In this document: piece after piece, positions 41,901-51,329 of the stretch | How positions within the stretch are numbered: position 1 is the stretch's first letter | How the letters are laid out: each line of letters opens with the position of its first letter | Source: Chrysogorgia sp. JL179-B06 | Taxonomy: Eukaryota; Cnidaria; Anthozoa; Scleralcyonacea; Chrysogorgiidae | DNA length: 64,000 bases | Assembly: GCA_035772405.1 (NCBI GenBank) | Contig: JAYKKM010000038.1 | Location: 2,028,001 to 2,092,000 of the forward strand | Direction of reading: 5' to 3' | The notes under the pieces: model-generated | Seen by the model: the letters and a program-made list of their open reading frames with translations, nothing else | Databases searched by the model: none | Told to the model about the DNA's origin: nothing | Translations under genes and position numbers: made by a program

Positions 41901-43331
41901 ATGGCTGAAGGAGGGTTCGATGAAATCGAAATGCAACGTCTTGACGAGTTTAAGGATTATACAGACGAGCAGTTAGAAGAAGAGTTTAAGACACTTGACA
42001 ATACTACACTCATAGAAGACGAAACAGATCGAGAAAAAACCGTTAGATTAACTAAAATCGCCAGGGTGGAAGTAGAGATAGAGAAGAGAGACATAGCACG
42101 CAGATTACAAAACAGATTTATGGAGACATTATTCACAGGCAGAAAAGATGGAAAAACAGTGTTAATCACTAGTAAAGGCAGCGATGTCACCACTGAGGCT
42201 CCAGCAGTAGTGTTTGCCGAACCGGCGACATATGGTGACGTCCACGACGAGAGCTTCAATTTAGCTTTCGAAGAGGCTAGCGAAATCGAAAGAAGGTTAG
42301 GTAAGCTAAAAACACGTAACAAAGAGATTTTAGAAAATGGTATAAAAAGAACCAATCTAATAGATAGAAAAATACGCAAATTGTATAAAAAAAGACTCAG
42401 TAACGACGATGTGTCAAGGAATATAGTCAATAGGTCATATGTGACACCCTCAGGTTCTGTTATTTTCAAACCGGTAAATGAAAAAGGTGAGTATTTGAAA
42501 CCTAAACTAATACTAAAACCTGGAAAAAATGGTTTAATCTACAGTACAGACAAAAATAGTAAGAGTGCGATTGAGCAGTTTAAGCAGTTGGTCGGTCAAA
42601 TCCCCGACACGACAACTAACGTTAGAACAGGAAACGTAGACACCCCAACAACTGACGATAGAACAGAAGACACCACAGTTTCAAGTGAAGACTTCCCAGT
42701 AATTAGAACAGAAATGAACTACGATAACGTATTTGGGTTAACAGAAGAAGAAAATCGCGAGTTAATAGGTGTCCTAAACCCAAGTGATACAATCGACCCA
42801 GACACTAGACCACAATTTCTAAGAGCGCAAGCCGACTATTTTCAGGACGCTATAGACAAAACACTTGAAGAGAGAGACAATAGTGATGACTCTATAGAGG
42901 TAATTGGACTTGAAGAAAGAATAATTGGTTTGAGAAAAGCTAGGGACCTAACCTTAGGACAATTGGAACGTGAGACTGTTAGAGAACAACAAGAAGAGGA
43001 CATCACTCGGTTACAAATAATAAAGGAGTGGTTTAAGGAAAATTGGTTGGGTGCCTCGGCTTTAGGAATAACCATAGCCTCTTTTATCACCACGATTATA
43101 ATATCCGCTAGAAGCGTAGTATTCAAAGGTGGTCAAGCACTTGGAAAACTAGGAAAAGCTATAACTAACCTAGCCACAAAGGCTGGCCCTCTACTGGCTG
43201 GACTGCTAAACGTGGTGGCAACTGCGCTAAAGTGGGGAGCTGCAGGTATATCTTGGTTAGCGTCTAATTTGTGGATCCTAGCGATAGCACTAGCTTGGTT
43301 CGTCTACGACCAGTACAAACAGAGGAAATAA
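41901..43331 (+). CDS. 476-aa protein with charged coil and hydrophobic C-terminus (virion membrane-active type)
   Basis: Residues 1-90 and about 120-165 are highly charged and helical. The centre is polar and low in structure. The last ~95 residues alternate Ala/Gly/Leu-rich hydrophobic segments (WLGASALGITIASFITTIII, LATKAGPLLAGLLNVVATAL, LWILAIALAWFVYDQYK) with basic linkers. Similar C-terminal modules occur in other Polintons as far as I recall, and the layout brings to mind adenovirus pVI-like membrane-lytic proteins, but there is no sequence proof. It starts at TATATAATGG, 6 bp after the integrase stop. Confidence 0.6.
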   Translation: MAEGGFDEIEMQRLDEFKDYTDEQLEEEFKTLDNTTLIEDETDREKTVRLTKIARVEVEIEKRDIARRLQNRFMETLFTGRKDGKTVLITSKGSDVTTEAPAVVFAEPATYGDVHDESFNLAFEEASEIERRLGKLKTRNKEILENGIKRTNLIDRKIRKLYKKRLSNDDVSRNIVNRSYVTPSGSVIFKPVNEKGEYLKPKLILKPGKNGLIYSTDKNSKSAIEQFKQLVGQIPDTTTNVRTGNVDTPTTDDRTEDTTVSSEDFPVIRTEMNYDNVFGLTEEENRELIGVLNPSDTIDPDTRPQFLRAQADYFQDAIDKTLEERDNSDDSIEVIGLEERIIGLRKARDLTLGQLERETVREQQEEDITRLQIIKEWFKENWLGASALGITIASFITTIIISARSVVFKGGQALGKLGKAITNLATKAGPLLAGLLNVVATALKWGAAGISWLASNLWILAIALAWFVYDQYKQRK

Positions 43332-43353
43332 AACACGTGTTATAATATATAGT
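43329..43353 (+). promoter_or_regulatory. Promoter-like motif upstream of capsid gene
   Basis: TAAAACACGTGTTATAATAT then ATAGT and ATG. The TAA at its start is the stop codon of the 476-aa gene. Matches the motif at 44590-44611, 34066-34089 and others. Confidence 0.75.
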
Positions 43354-44592
43354 ATGAATACTAGTGAGAAAGAGTTGCTTCCCGGATATAGACGTCGTGA
43401 AATATCTGCTATCAAAGGCACAAGGACCCGTCACGTTGTGACACTGAACCCTAACAAAGCCAATCCAGAGGAGGAGTTATACATTGATATCCCAAAGACA
43501 AAGGGTAATACTTGCTTGGTACCCTCCAGTTTCCATCTCCTATTCGACTTCAAAAGTGCGAACGCGAAATCATGGTTTCTTAATAACCTCTCGAGACTAC
43601 TCTCTGAAAAACTGGTTATAAAACTAGCAGGTGAGACTGTGTACGACAACTGTGGTGAGAGTGTTATCGGTACGTACAGAGATTTATGGAGATCTAAAAC
43701 AGAGCGAGCGGCTATGATCGAATACGGCCTAGCAAACGAGAACCTTCGAAAGTTAATCTCGAAGGATGACAGCGGCGCTGCCAGTGGAAACGTGCAAAAA
43801 GTTAGTGATGGTCTTATGTTCTCTATTCATGGTACCAAACAAAAGATTCAACTTGACAAGATTCTAGAAGATCACGGTTTATACGCACCGTATAATATGA
43901 ACAATAATCTCAGGTACATAATCACACTCCCTAAAGCAACTGATATTATGGTGGCTCAATCTGGATCAGCTGTAGCTGGATACACGTTGGAGAACCTCGA
44001 ATTGGAGTACGAAACTATCGAGAGTCAAGAGATCGCTGACGAAGTATCATCTCTATACGCATCCGGTAGGTCTCTATCATACGAGCACGTCACGCTAATG
44101 AAGACTGTGGAGTGGGATAAAGGAATCACACTTATGAACGAAAACATTAACCTACCAAGAAAATCAATGAAAGCTATCGTTCTACTCTTCACAAATAAGA
44201 CAAGAACTGACAGTGAGGAGTTCGTCTACCCAAACATAGAGTCAGTCAAACTTACTATTGAAGGCGTGCCAAACATGGTATACAGTCAAGGAATACCAAA
44301 ATCAAGACTATGGGTAGAAGCAAAACGACTATTTGGACGAAAACTAGACTGTGACCAGCACATGACTGTCCAAAAGTTTTACAAAGACGGTTTCGCTTTG
44401 GTTGTTGACCTTAGATCTATCGAAGATAACGCTAAAGTAGCCACTGGAAAGAAGATCGTGAACACTCAGTCAGGAATACTGATGGAAATCATTAAAAAAG
44501 TCACAACAGCGAACGTTATGTGTAGAATATTCATACTCTCCGACGGACTCGTAAACCTTATCAACAACGATATACAGTCAATCCAATACTAA
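43354..44592 (+). CDS. Probable major capsid protein (double jelly-roll, hexon-like)
   Basis: A 412-residue beta-rich protein without membrane segments, directly ahead of the packaging ATPase. Segments such as CLVPSSFHLLFDFKS, KLVIKLAGETVYD, SQSGSAVAGYTLENLELEYE-like strands with a central YASGRSLSYEHVTLM, LTIEGVPNMVYSQGIP and GFALVVDLRSIEDN fit capsid proteins of Polinton and adintovirus type. Recognition is by pattern and position; the fold cannot be seen. It is somewhat shorter than many Polinton capsid proteins. The 512-aa protein is the only alternative of suitable size. The frame is intact. Confidence 0.68.
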   Translation: MNTSEKELLPGYRRREISAIKGTRTRHVVTLNPNKANPEEELYIDIPKTKGNTCLVPSSFHLLFDFKSANAKSWFLNNLSRLLSEKLVIKLAGETVYDNCGESVIGTYRDLWRSKTERAAMIEYGLANENLRKLISKDDSGAASGNVQKVSDGLMFSIHGTKQKIQLDKILEDHGLYAPYNMNNNLRYIITLPKATDIMVAQSGSAVAGYTLENLELEYETIESQEIADEVSSLYASGRSLSYEHVTLMKTVEWDKGITLMNENINLPRKSMKAIVLLFTNKTRTDSEEFVYPNIESVKLTIEGVPNMVYSQGIPKSRLWVEAKRLFGRKLDCDQHMTVQKFYKDGFALVVDLRSIEDNAKVATGKKIVNTQSGILMEIIKKVTTANVMCRIFILSDGLVNLINNDIQSIQY

Positions 44593-44611
44593 AACATATA
44601 GTATTATATAT
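44590..44611 (+). promoter_or_regulatory. Promoter-like motif upstream of ATPase gene
   Basis: TAAAACATATAGTATTATAT then ATG; begins in the TAA stop of the capsid gene. Almost identical to the minus-strand copy at 34066-34089. Confidence 0.78.
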
Positions 44612-45248
44612 GAAAACACCTTTTAACATGCTAATTGTCGGTATGACAGCCTGTGGTAAAACACACTACCTATTGGATATGATAGAGAAAGAACACACGA
44701 ACCATTTCGAGCACATCATTCTCATATGTCCAACATTCGAATGGAATAAAACGTACATAGAGTGGAAATACTTGAGAGACCCAAACTTTATCGCTATTCA
44801 GTGTGAGCAAGACAAGGTCGACGTATTTCTTAAATATGTGACTGGTATTTACAAAGGCACCAATTCATTGATAATACTAGACGATTGCGCTGGTGGGCAG
44901 GACGTCAAAAACAGAACAAGCGAACTAGTTAAACTAGCCTTTAGTGCTAGACACTACAACCTATCCACAATAGTCGTAACACAACAACTAACCTCAATTA
45001 GTAAACCATACCGTGAGAACATCTCAAAGTTAGTAACATTCTACAACCCTAACAGAAACGATATGAAAATTATCGTAGACGATTATCTCAACGGAGTTGA
45101 TAAAGCGGAAATTGAGAAAATAATAAAACAGTTGAAAGACAACGAGTACGCAAGATTGGAGATACTTCTAAGACATCCGTACTCGTACGAACTAGTTATC
45201 CCGCAAAAACAAAACACACCGTATAATATAGGACATGCCAAAACGTAG
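44610..45248 (+). CDS. A32/FtsK-HerA genome packaging ATPase
   Basis: 212 residues. Walker A is GMTACGKT (11-18), Walker B is SLIILDDCAG (D91, D92), and TIVVTQQL (119-126) supplies the sensor Gln. LAFSARHYNLS just before it is usual for viral packaging ATPases of the A32 clade. It would push the element DNA into the capsid. Key residues are intact. It overlaps the start of the next gene by 14 bases in another frame. Confidence 0.93.
   Translation: MKTPFNMLIVGMTACGKTHYLLDMIEKEHTNHFEHIILICPTFEWNKTYIEWKYLRDPNFIAIQCEQDKVDVFLKYVTGIYKGTNSLIILDDCAGGQDVKNRTSELVKLAFSARHYNLSTIVVTQQLTSISKPYRENISKLVTFYNPNRNDMKIIVDDYLNGVDKAEIEKIIKQLKDNEYARLEILLRHPYSYELVIPQKQNTPYNIGHAKT
45217..45234 (+). promoter_or_regulatory. 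Promoter-like motif inside the ATPase 3' end
   Basis: ACACACCGTATAATATAGGA then ATG at 45235-45237 matches the motif used by other genes of the element, although it lies within the coding sequence of the ATPase. It marks 45235 as the intended start of the next gene. Confidence 0.6.
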
Positions 45249-45767
45249 ACAAAAAATCTCGAGACAATTGACGAACTCATTGAAGACATACAAGAAGCAG
45301 AACAGGAAGTGATTGACGAACCACAAATCGACACGTCACAAGTTGACGACACTCCTCAAACTGACGTAGACAAGAAACGAGACGAACTAAGAAGACTCTC
45401 AGAGGACGGTGAGATAGACAAATCCATCGCTTATCTCAAAAAGGCTTCAGATAAAGTTATCAACAAGATCTACGGAGAATGGGAGGTAAAAAGAATGGAG
45501 AAAGCGAACGTGTTTCTCTGCGACCTTTTAATAAGCAAGTTCGCCCACGCGTTAGGAGGGTTCAACGCTATTGAATCACCTGAAAAGCTTGAAAAAGAGT
45601 TGATTACTGACCAGCTACTTAAAAGAGACGTAGAGAAGTTTATATCATACGTATCCCCCTACCTCCCTTGTTTAGGGTTGTTATCGGGTGGACTAACAAC
45701 TAGTAAACACGTATTTAGCCACATGGCTAGAGAGGAAACCCCTGAGGGGAAACCACCGAACGAGTGA
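45235..45767 (+). pseudogene. Helical Polinton protein, reading frame broken near its start
   Basis: The motif-marked ATG at 45235 opens a frame that ends at TGA 45310. The long frame that follows (from at least 45249 to 45767) is one base out of step and has no ATG until 45495. The switch point is most likely the A6 run at 45251-45256. The long frame encodes an acidic, helical N-terminal part, then DKVINKIYGEWEVKRMEKAN, ITDQLLKRDVEKFISYVSPY and a glycine-rich LLSGGLTTSKHVFSH. No family recognised. Explanations are a one-base deletion (recent mutation or sequencing error), ribosomal slippage on the A run, or non-AUG initiation at GTG 45309. Confidence 0.6.
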
Positions 45768-45771
45768 GACA

Positions 45772-46170
45772 GTGCTATCTAATTACAATAATTCACAAGA
45801 AGACCTAAAGACACAAGTATATAACAACTTAATGAGGTTTGAAAACTTTGAGGGATACGAATACTTAACAAGACACGGATACCCAACAGTACGCGACAAC
45901 ATCACGAAATACAAACACCTAATAGAATACGAATACTTGGAGGATAGTGTGTGTAACAGTGTGAGTAGTTGGGAGACAGTTAAGGAAAAAATAATGAGAC
46001 TCAACGACGAGTTACTCTACATATACTGGGTGATAGATCTAAAAACACAACTCTTAACTAACACTAGAACGGAACGTGAGGGGTTTTACGAACACTTCAA
46101 AGGCACTGTACTGGGAAGAAAGATAGCCGGCATAAAAGCAAAGTTACGGTTTGCCAGAAACCTAGAATAG
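45772..46170 (+). CDS. 132-aa rightmost Polinton ORF, start unclear
   Basis: The open frame is rich in Tyr, Asn and acidic residues (RFENFEGYEYLTRHGYPTVR, KHLIEYEYLEDSV) and ends at 46170, 123 bp before the right terminal repeat. The first ATG is at 45832, which would give 112 residues, but the frame continues up to a GTG at 45772, five bases after the preceding stop. No clear promoter motif precedes it. The start may have mutated from ATG to GTG, or the gene may be co-translated. Unrecognised. Confidence 0.5.
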   Translation: MLSNYNNSQEDLKTQVYNNLMRFENFEGYEYLTRHGYPTVRDNITKYKHLIEYEYLEDSVCNSVSSWETVKEKIMRLNDELLYIYWVIDLKTQLLTNTRTEREGFYEHFKGTVLGRKIAGIKAKLRFARNLE

Positions 46171-46293
46171 CCCAAGCGATCGGAACAACACACCTCTACA
46201 AACCACGTAGACTCCAAACGGATCTGACTTTCGGAAAACTGTCCTGACACCGCAAAACGGATCGGCCACGCCTCTTTTTTCGAGACGTCTCAG

Positions 46294-46727
46294 CCACGCC
46301 CTTTTCTAAGGCATCTCGACCACGCCCTTTCTCTTAAGGAATTCTTGGAATTATCTCAAAAATAATTCTTGGAACTTGACCTCGACCTTGACCTCGACCA
46401 CGTGCCGACCACGTGACTACCACGCCCTTTTTTAAGGCATCTCTGCCACGCCCTTTTTTAAGGCATCTCTGCCACGCCCTTTTTTAAGGCATCTCTGCCA
46501 CGCCCTTTCTCTTAAGGAATTCTTGGAATTATTTCTTGAGATAATTCTTGGAACTTGACCTTGAAACTTGACCTTGACCTTGACCTTGACCTTGACAGTA
46601 GTAGTAAAAGGCCTATTCTAACTCACTTTTAGGGAAATTCCCTAAGTGGGCGTGGCTAAAAACTTTGGCCACGCCCACTTAGGGGATTTCCCTAAAAGTG
46701 AGTTAGAATCGGCCTTTTACTACTACT
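46294..46727. repeat. Right terminal inverted repeat (434 bp)
   Basis: Inverted match to 29428-29950. It is shorter because the GGGCGTGG-unit array has about four copies rather than seven and the AGGTCA array is also shorter; elsewhere differences are few. Ends exactly at 46727 with TACTACT. Confidence 0.95.
46597..46727. repeat. 131-bp terminal palindrome, right end
   Basis: Arms 46597-46656 and 46668-46727 with loop TAAAAACTTTG; mirror image of the left-end palindrome. A few mismatches lie between the arms (GGAAATTCCC against GGGGATTTCC; GGCCTATTC against GAATCGGCC). Confidence 0.95.
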
Positions 46728-46733
46728 AAATAG
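46728..46733. repeat. Polinton target-site duplication, right (AAATAG)
   Basis: Identical to 29422-29427. Confidence 0.95.
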
Positions 46734-47118
46734 TTGGTAAACATGGTTATTTAGATGCTATCGCCTCGTGTTTTAAACCCGATAAAACACTTTTTTCTCG
46801 TGTTTTAAACTATACTTAAAAGTCAAATTGTGATATTTTAAGACAATATTCATGTATTTCTTGTCGAACGAATTGCTTTTACTGTACTCTCACAATTCAG
46901 ATTCAACCTCAGAGTGATTTGTGCGCGAGTAAGGAGAATTTATATTATCATGATTTTAACAAACGAACCTTTACTTATTTTCAAAATGTTAGTTTATAAA
47001 AGAAAACGAAAACATTTTTTTTAACATTTTTGAACTTTCTCGTTCTTCCAAACTTCATCTCGTTTTTCTATAACTGTATTTCTTAATTAATAAGTATAGG
47101 TAATCGTATTATAGCGAG

Positions 47119-47203
47119 TGCAATTAAGGATTTACATCACGAGTGATATTTGAAAATTGTGCCAAAATCATATCACGAGTAGTGTAAATCCTTAATTGCA
47201 CGA
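47119..47203. repeat. Small fold-back repeat in astacin intron
   Basis: GCAATTAAGGATTTACATCA at the left and GTGTAAATCCTTAATTGC at the right are inverted copies. A diverged relative lies at about 27900-27990 in the same intron. Confidence 0.7.
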
Positions 47204-47827
47204 GCAAAATCATATGATTACTCATTTATTATATGCATGACAAAATTACGACACGTACGCTTCATCCTCTTCCAAGTCTTTTTGTCTCATTAGTTGACAA
47301 AAAACCTTTTCACTCTTGGTGTTCTTTGTACTCATTTCAAAGTATTTACATGGAATTTTTAACTCCTAGTGTATTACAAGTCGTTGGAAAAGTGAAAACT
47401 TTCCATTGCAGAATAGGCCACCATTTTGAATTTTATTGTCAAACTTGTTCCCAGTGTCTTCTCTCTTTTCATTTATTGCACTCGAGTGCAATAAATGATT
47501 TTATTGCACTCCTCTCAGCCAATCAGAATCCAGTAATTTTTTCATGTATATAATAAATCATGATACAGTAGTCTCCCAGTAGAAGTAGAACGTTTTCCAT
47601 ACTCCATTATGAATCACACGTGTTTAGAATACAAAAGGTTCACGTTCGGCTAATTTTATCTTTGATTGAAGAAAACCACGCATTTATTTTTACTTATTGA
47701 TTCAATTTGTTTCAATCAATATAAAATGTGCCTTTCAATCAATTTAAAATGAGCATTATAATTATCATGTTCACTTGCTTTTACTTTGTTTTATCAAGAA
47801 AAATTATGTTTTATTTTCTTAATATAG

Positions 47828-47957
47828 ATAAAACTTCTAAAAGACAAATAAAAAAAGCAATTCGCCAATATCACAAGTTTACGTGCATCATATTAAAACC
47901 AAGGCGTGGGAATGAACTTGTGTTGGATTATATAGAGTTCATATCCAATGAATCCAG
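47828..47957 (+). CDS. Astacin metalloprotease, first catalytic-domain exon
   Basis: Acceptor TTTTCTTAATATAG; donor GTATAT from 47958. The exon joins in phase to the one ending at 28761 and encodes KTSKRQIKKAIRQYHKFTCI and ILKPRRGNELVLDYIEFISN. AI..Y.K.TCI.F..R.....DYI.F is the conserved N-terminal part of the astacin catalytic domain, with the first conserved Cys. It leaves two bases, completing an Arg codon with the exon at 54416. Confidence 0.85.
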
Positions 47958-48399
47958 GTATATGCTGTATTAATTCATTTCTGCATTAATCCATATTTTA
48001 ACTTTCTGTCTTATTAAAAATAAAATAAATGAGATACAATAAACTATGTCTGACGTCGAAGAAGAAATTATTTTGTTTAAAAATGGAGAGGTCTGACAAC
48101 CAAGCTGTTTCCATGGCAACATCGTAAAATGCGTAGTGCGGTGAACTTTCCTTTTCCGAATACTGTACATGTGCAGGGACCATGCATCAGAATTTCAACA
48201 TAATTTTTAATTTGCATGTTTCAAAAACCTGAATATATATATCTCTGGAACTAAATGAAATATTGATTAACGCCATTCTTCCTCAATGCGACTTTTAGTA
48301 GCACTATAAAGTATAAATATCTAAATATGATATAAAGGTGCTATACAGCCTTGGTAGTTTGTATTTATATTTGTAGTCTCATTTGTAATAAGATTTTGA

Positions 48400-48615
48400 A
48401 CGTTATCTCGGCCAATATTTACTCGATTTCAATTCTGAAAACAGTCTTTACATAACACATGTCTATTATATTACGAGAACGTGCATACCCTTCGTAAAAA
48501 CGGTTTATGTAATTAGAAATTAGTCGGCAATCAGCCAGCGTTATCTCGATCAATATTTAACCATTTTCAATTCTGAAAACAGATTTGGAATTAGCGAGTC
48601 TAAATATATGACACA
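48400..48615. repeat. Inverted copies of the 51.3-kb tandem repeat
   Basis: Contains GAACGTTATCTCGGCCAATA, TTCAATTCTGAAAACAG (twice), CCCTTCGTAAAAACGGTTTA and GATTTGGAATTAGCGAGTC. These are reverse complements of parts of the 192-bp units at 51331-51960. About one full and one partial unit are present. Confidence 0.8.
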
Positions 48616-48619
48616 CGTA

Positions 48620-49500
48620 CGGCTAGCGTTCTTCCAAAATATAAAACGACTTTTTACTTCCTTATAAGAAGTTGGACTGCATGCTCCGCTTAAATATATA
48701 AATATATATATAAACTATTTATGAGAAATGGATCCCTGCCCCCGGCGAGATTATCACCCTCGTTTCTCTCGGCGACCTCGCTTGCGAGATCATACAGGTA
48801 TGCTTTAAGAAGTTGATTGCGGTGCCCTTTGGCAACGCTTTATTTTCTGGGTGCGATTTCGTTCGTCCGGAATCAATAGTAAGCGAGTTTGTTGACGCGA
48901 CATTTTTAACGAACGCCACAGGGCACCGCACTTTAGCACTGTATCTGGTTACCTTGGTCTTCGCGTCAACAATAGATCGTTTTCGCGTGACTTCATGGCC
49001 GCCATGTTGGAATACTTCAACAATAGAGTTTTAATGAGCATCTTTTGATAGGTACACCTACGTGGCCTCCATCCCTTTGTAATTTGGATCTTTATCGTGT
49101 GACTGCAGCCAACGATATCTATTCTAAACTAAAATTACTAACCATACGTATTTCCAGTTCTTTACCATCTGAAAAATCAAACAATATTACCCATCATAGA
49201 TTACTGTTCCATCGTACGGTACGAATGTGGTCCACGCTAATTGATAGTGTTGAAAAAATTCAAAACAAAGCACATTGGAGAATCATCTTACACGCAAAAA
49301 GAACAACGTGTATCCAAAAATGCGAAATTGCTTGGGATTGTTAACTTTACATACACGACGTTGTTTTTTTGAAATAATTTATTGATTTTTATGATTGTAA
49401 ATAACGTTGGTTGACGTTCTTAATTAAAAGACTATTTATACCTTAGAAGTACTATTTATCCGGTTAAGACCAGCTATTAAGCTGAATGGATCTTCAGAGT
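48620..49500. other. Astacin intron, no gene seen
   Basis: Short frames without family patterns. CGCTTGCGAGATC-type and GGCGACCTCG strings suggest old repeat sequence at 48730-48800, not further identifiable. Confidence 0.45.
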
Positions 49501-49553
49501 TTAAATATTTACTATTGTAATATTATTAATATTACTGTTATTATTATCATTAC

Positions 49554-49601
<48 letters not shown>

Positions 49602-49605
49602 GTTT
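49495..49605. repeat. (TTA)n microsatellite
   Basis: ATTATT repeats for about 80 bp, with minor interruptions at the left side. Confidence 0.9.
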
Positions 49606-49619
49606 TGTGTTTGACGGTA

Positions 49620-50650
49620 AAGATTTAAATTGATTAGTCCTCGCTGACAGGTTAAGCCAGTGGGTAATTCGGAGGATGTTGGCTGTGCCTAGTAGCACCG
49701 AATGTTGTAAAGGCCGTTCTACAACGATACGATTTGTCGTATACGATTGTCATCTTGGTGTATGTGATCAAACTGTACACGCGTGTCAACATTCGGCGCC
49801 ATCGAATCATAAGCAAGAATTGTGACGCGTGCAAACAATTGCATACGCCAGAATGACAATCGTATACGATGAATCGTATCGTGTAGATGGGCCTTAAGAT
49901 GTTCAAATCATATGTGATATCTAGTTGTTTGAAGTAGGACTGTAGATCCTTTGGTACTGAACTTAATGCATGCACGTATTATAATTGGCACTACCGTCTT
50001 TTTATTCCACATTCTAGCTATACTTTCACTCGTAGTTCAGACTAGTTGTTTAATTTCTCGAATTTCTTCTGCACCAGCTTATGATCACCGGGGTTTGACA
50101 CATCTATGATTGCACACTCATTCAAAGTCCCATAGGATTTTGACTCTCTCGTTCTCTACCAAGCTGTCCGCTTGTACTATTGGTACAATTATCACTGACT
50201 TCTAATCACTGACTTCATCCTGCTCTGCAATTTCCGTTCGCGTCTATACTCCCATCTGCTTTCCTCTTCCGTTTTTTTCTTTGACATCCTTGATCATAGT
50301 TATTGATCATGGATTTAACATCCCTCATGATCATAGTTAAAACCTCTAGATACTCTTCTATCCTCATGAATAGTTCAGTACTTCCTCATCTTGCGATTTT
50401 CTCTACCGTTGTTGGTTCTGCTTCTGCTCTTTTTCTTACTAATATCAAGTTGTTAATCTCTGGCTCCTTTATAAATCTGATTGTATTATCCCTCTGCAAT
50501 GTCTGCATGTAATATTCATCCCATCTTTCTTTCATTCTCTTCCTAAAGCATCACATTCCTACGTCTCGATCTCTGCTAACCATACTTTCACTGTCATCAA
50601 CCATTTCTACTATGGAGCTCCACAGTTTATGCCTGGTTGTTGGATTATTC
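49620..50650 (-). pseudogene. LINE 3'-end fragment, interrupted by a MITE
   Basis: Read on the minus strand, scattered frames give NECAIIDVSNPGDHKLVQKK (about 50130), then a W-N-K-K-T-V-V-P-I-type string, SSVPKDLQSYFKQLDITYDL (about 49940) and LLGTANILR (about 49685). This is the C-terminal pattern of many LINE polyproteins (IDVA.PGD...KE..K, VVP...GALG.V, TA.ILRK). The LNIL and LLGTANILR parts are split by the MITE at 49708-49896. Many stops; inactive. Confidence 0.65.
49708..49896. mobile_element. Fold-back MITE inserted in a LINE fragment
   Basis: TAAAGGCCGTTCTACAACGA, then TACGATTTGTCGTATACGATT at the left, inverted as AATCGTATACGATGAATCGT, then ATCGTGTAGATGGGCCTTA at the right. 189 bp, non-coding. 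It divides a LINE reading frame in two, which shows it arrived later. Confidence 0.85.
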
Positions 50651-51329
50651 TCTCAGTAGTGTTATGCTCATTATATCCGGCTAGTTTTGAATCTAATAGC
50701 ATTATCTCTGAAGTTTTGCTTAGAAATTGACTTTCTTCCAGGAAATTCAGCATCCCACCTGTTTTATCCGTCACATACAGTAAAACCTTTCCCTTTCTTT
50801 CGTTCTTCTAAATATATCTGTACTAACCTTACATTCAAATCATCGTATCATATAGAGTTACATATAGAGTTATCTTTCATATATAGTTGTCTAACTTGTC
50901 TGATCGGCTTCTTTTTACCATAGTCAATCGAGATATGGTCTGGAAACTCGGCAAACTTCAAAGCGACTATAATGAGCTACGTTTTGATGTTGAACCGTAC
51001 ATTACACCGTGCACATCCTTTGTTTTAGGTTTATCCCCTCGCCTGGCGCGAAGCGCCGGCCGAAGGCCGAAGGCCTGAGGGCGAGGGTGCTAATATCGAC
51101 CGGCGTTTAGTCCCTTATCACGCGAGATGCTAGCGGTTCCCAGATCTAGGATCGAGTTTATTTATTTATATATATATATGATCAACCGCCGTCCGCGTGA
51201 CATCGGAAAATTTGGTCCTGGTAACTAGATACTCAGATTTGAATTAATATTTAAATTGAACCGTCACATGATTCAAAGGTTTTTTTCCAAAAGAGACATA
51301 GTTTTTTGTGGAAATAGAAATCCGAGTAT

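Larger units (their letters stand above)
29428..46727. mobile_element. Complete Polinton/Maverick (endogenous virus-like transposon)
   Basis: It is 17,300 bp from AGTAGTAG to CTACTACT, with inverted repeats of 523 and 434 bp and a 6-bp target duplication. It encodes the defining set: protein-primed PolB, retrovirus-type integrase with a chromodomain, A32/FtsK-type packaging ATPase and a probable capsid protein, plus a fibre-like protein and many small ORFs. Genes to the left of about 40150 are on the minus strand and those to the right on the plus strand, so transcription diverges from a 17-bp central spacer. Nearly all frames are open, so insertion was recent. It occupies an intron of an astacin gene. 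Polintons are thought to move as integrated DNA and may form virions; here that is inference from the gene set. Confidence 0.97.
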
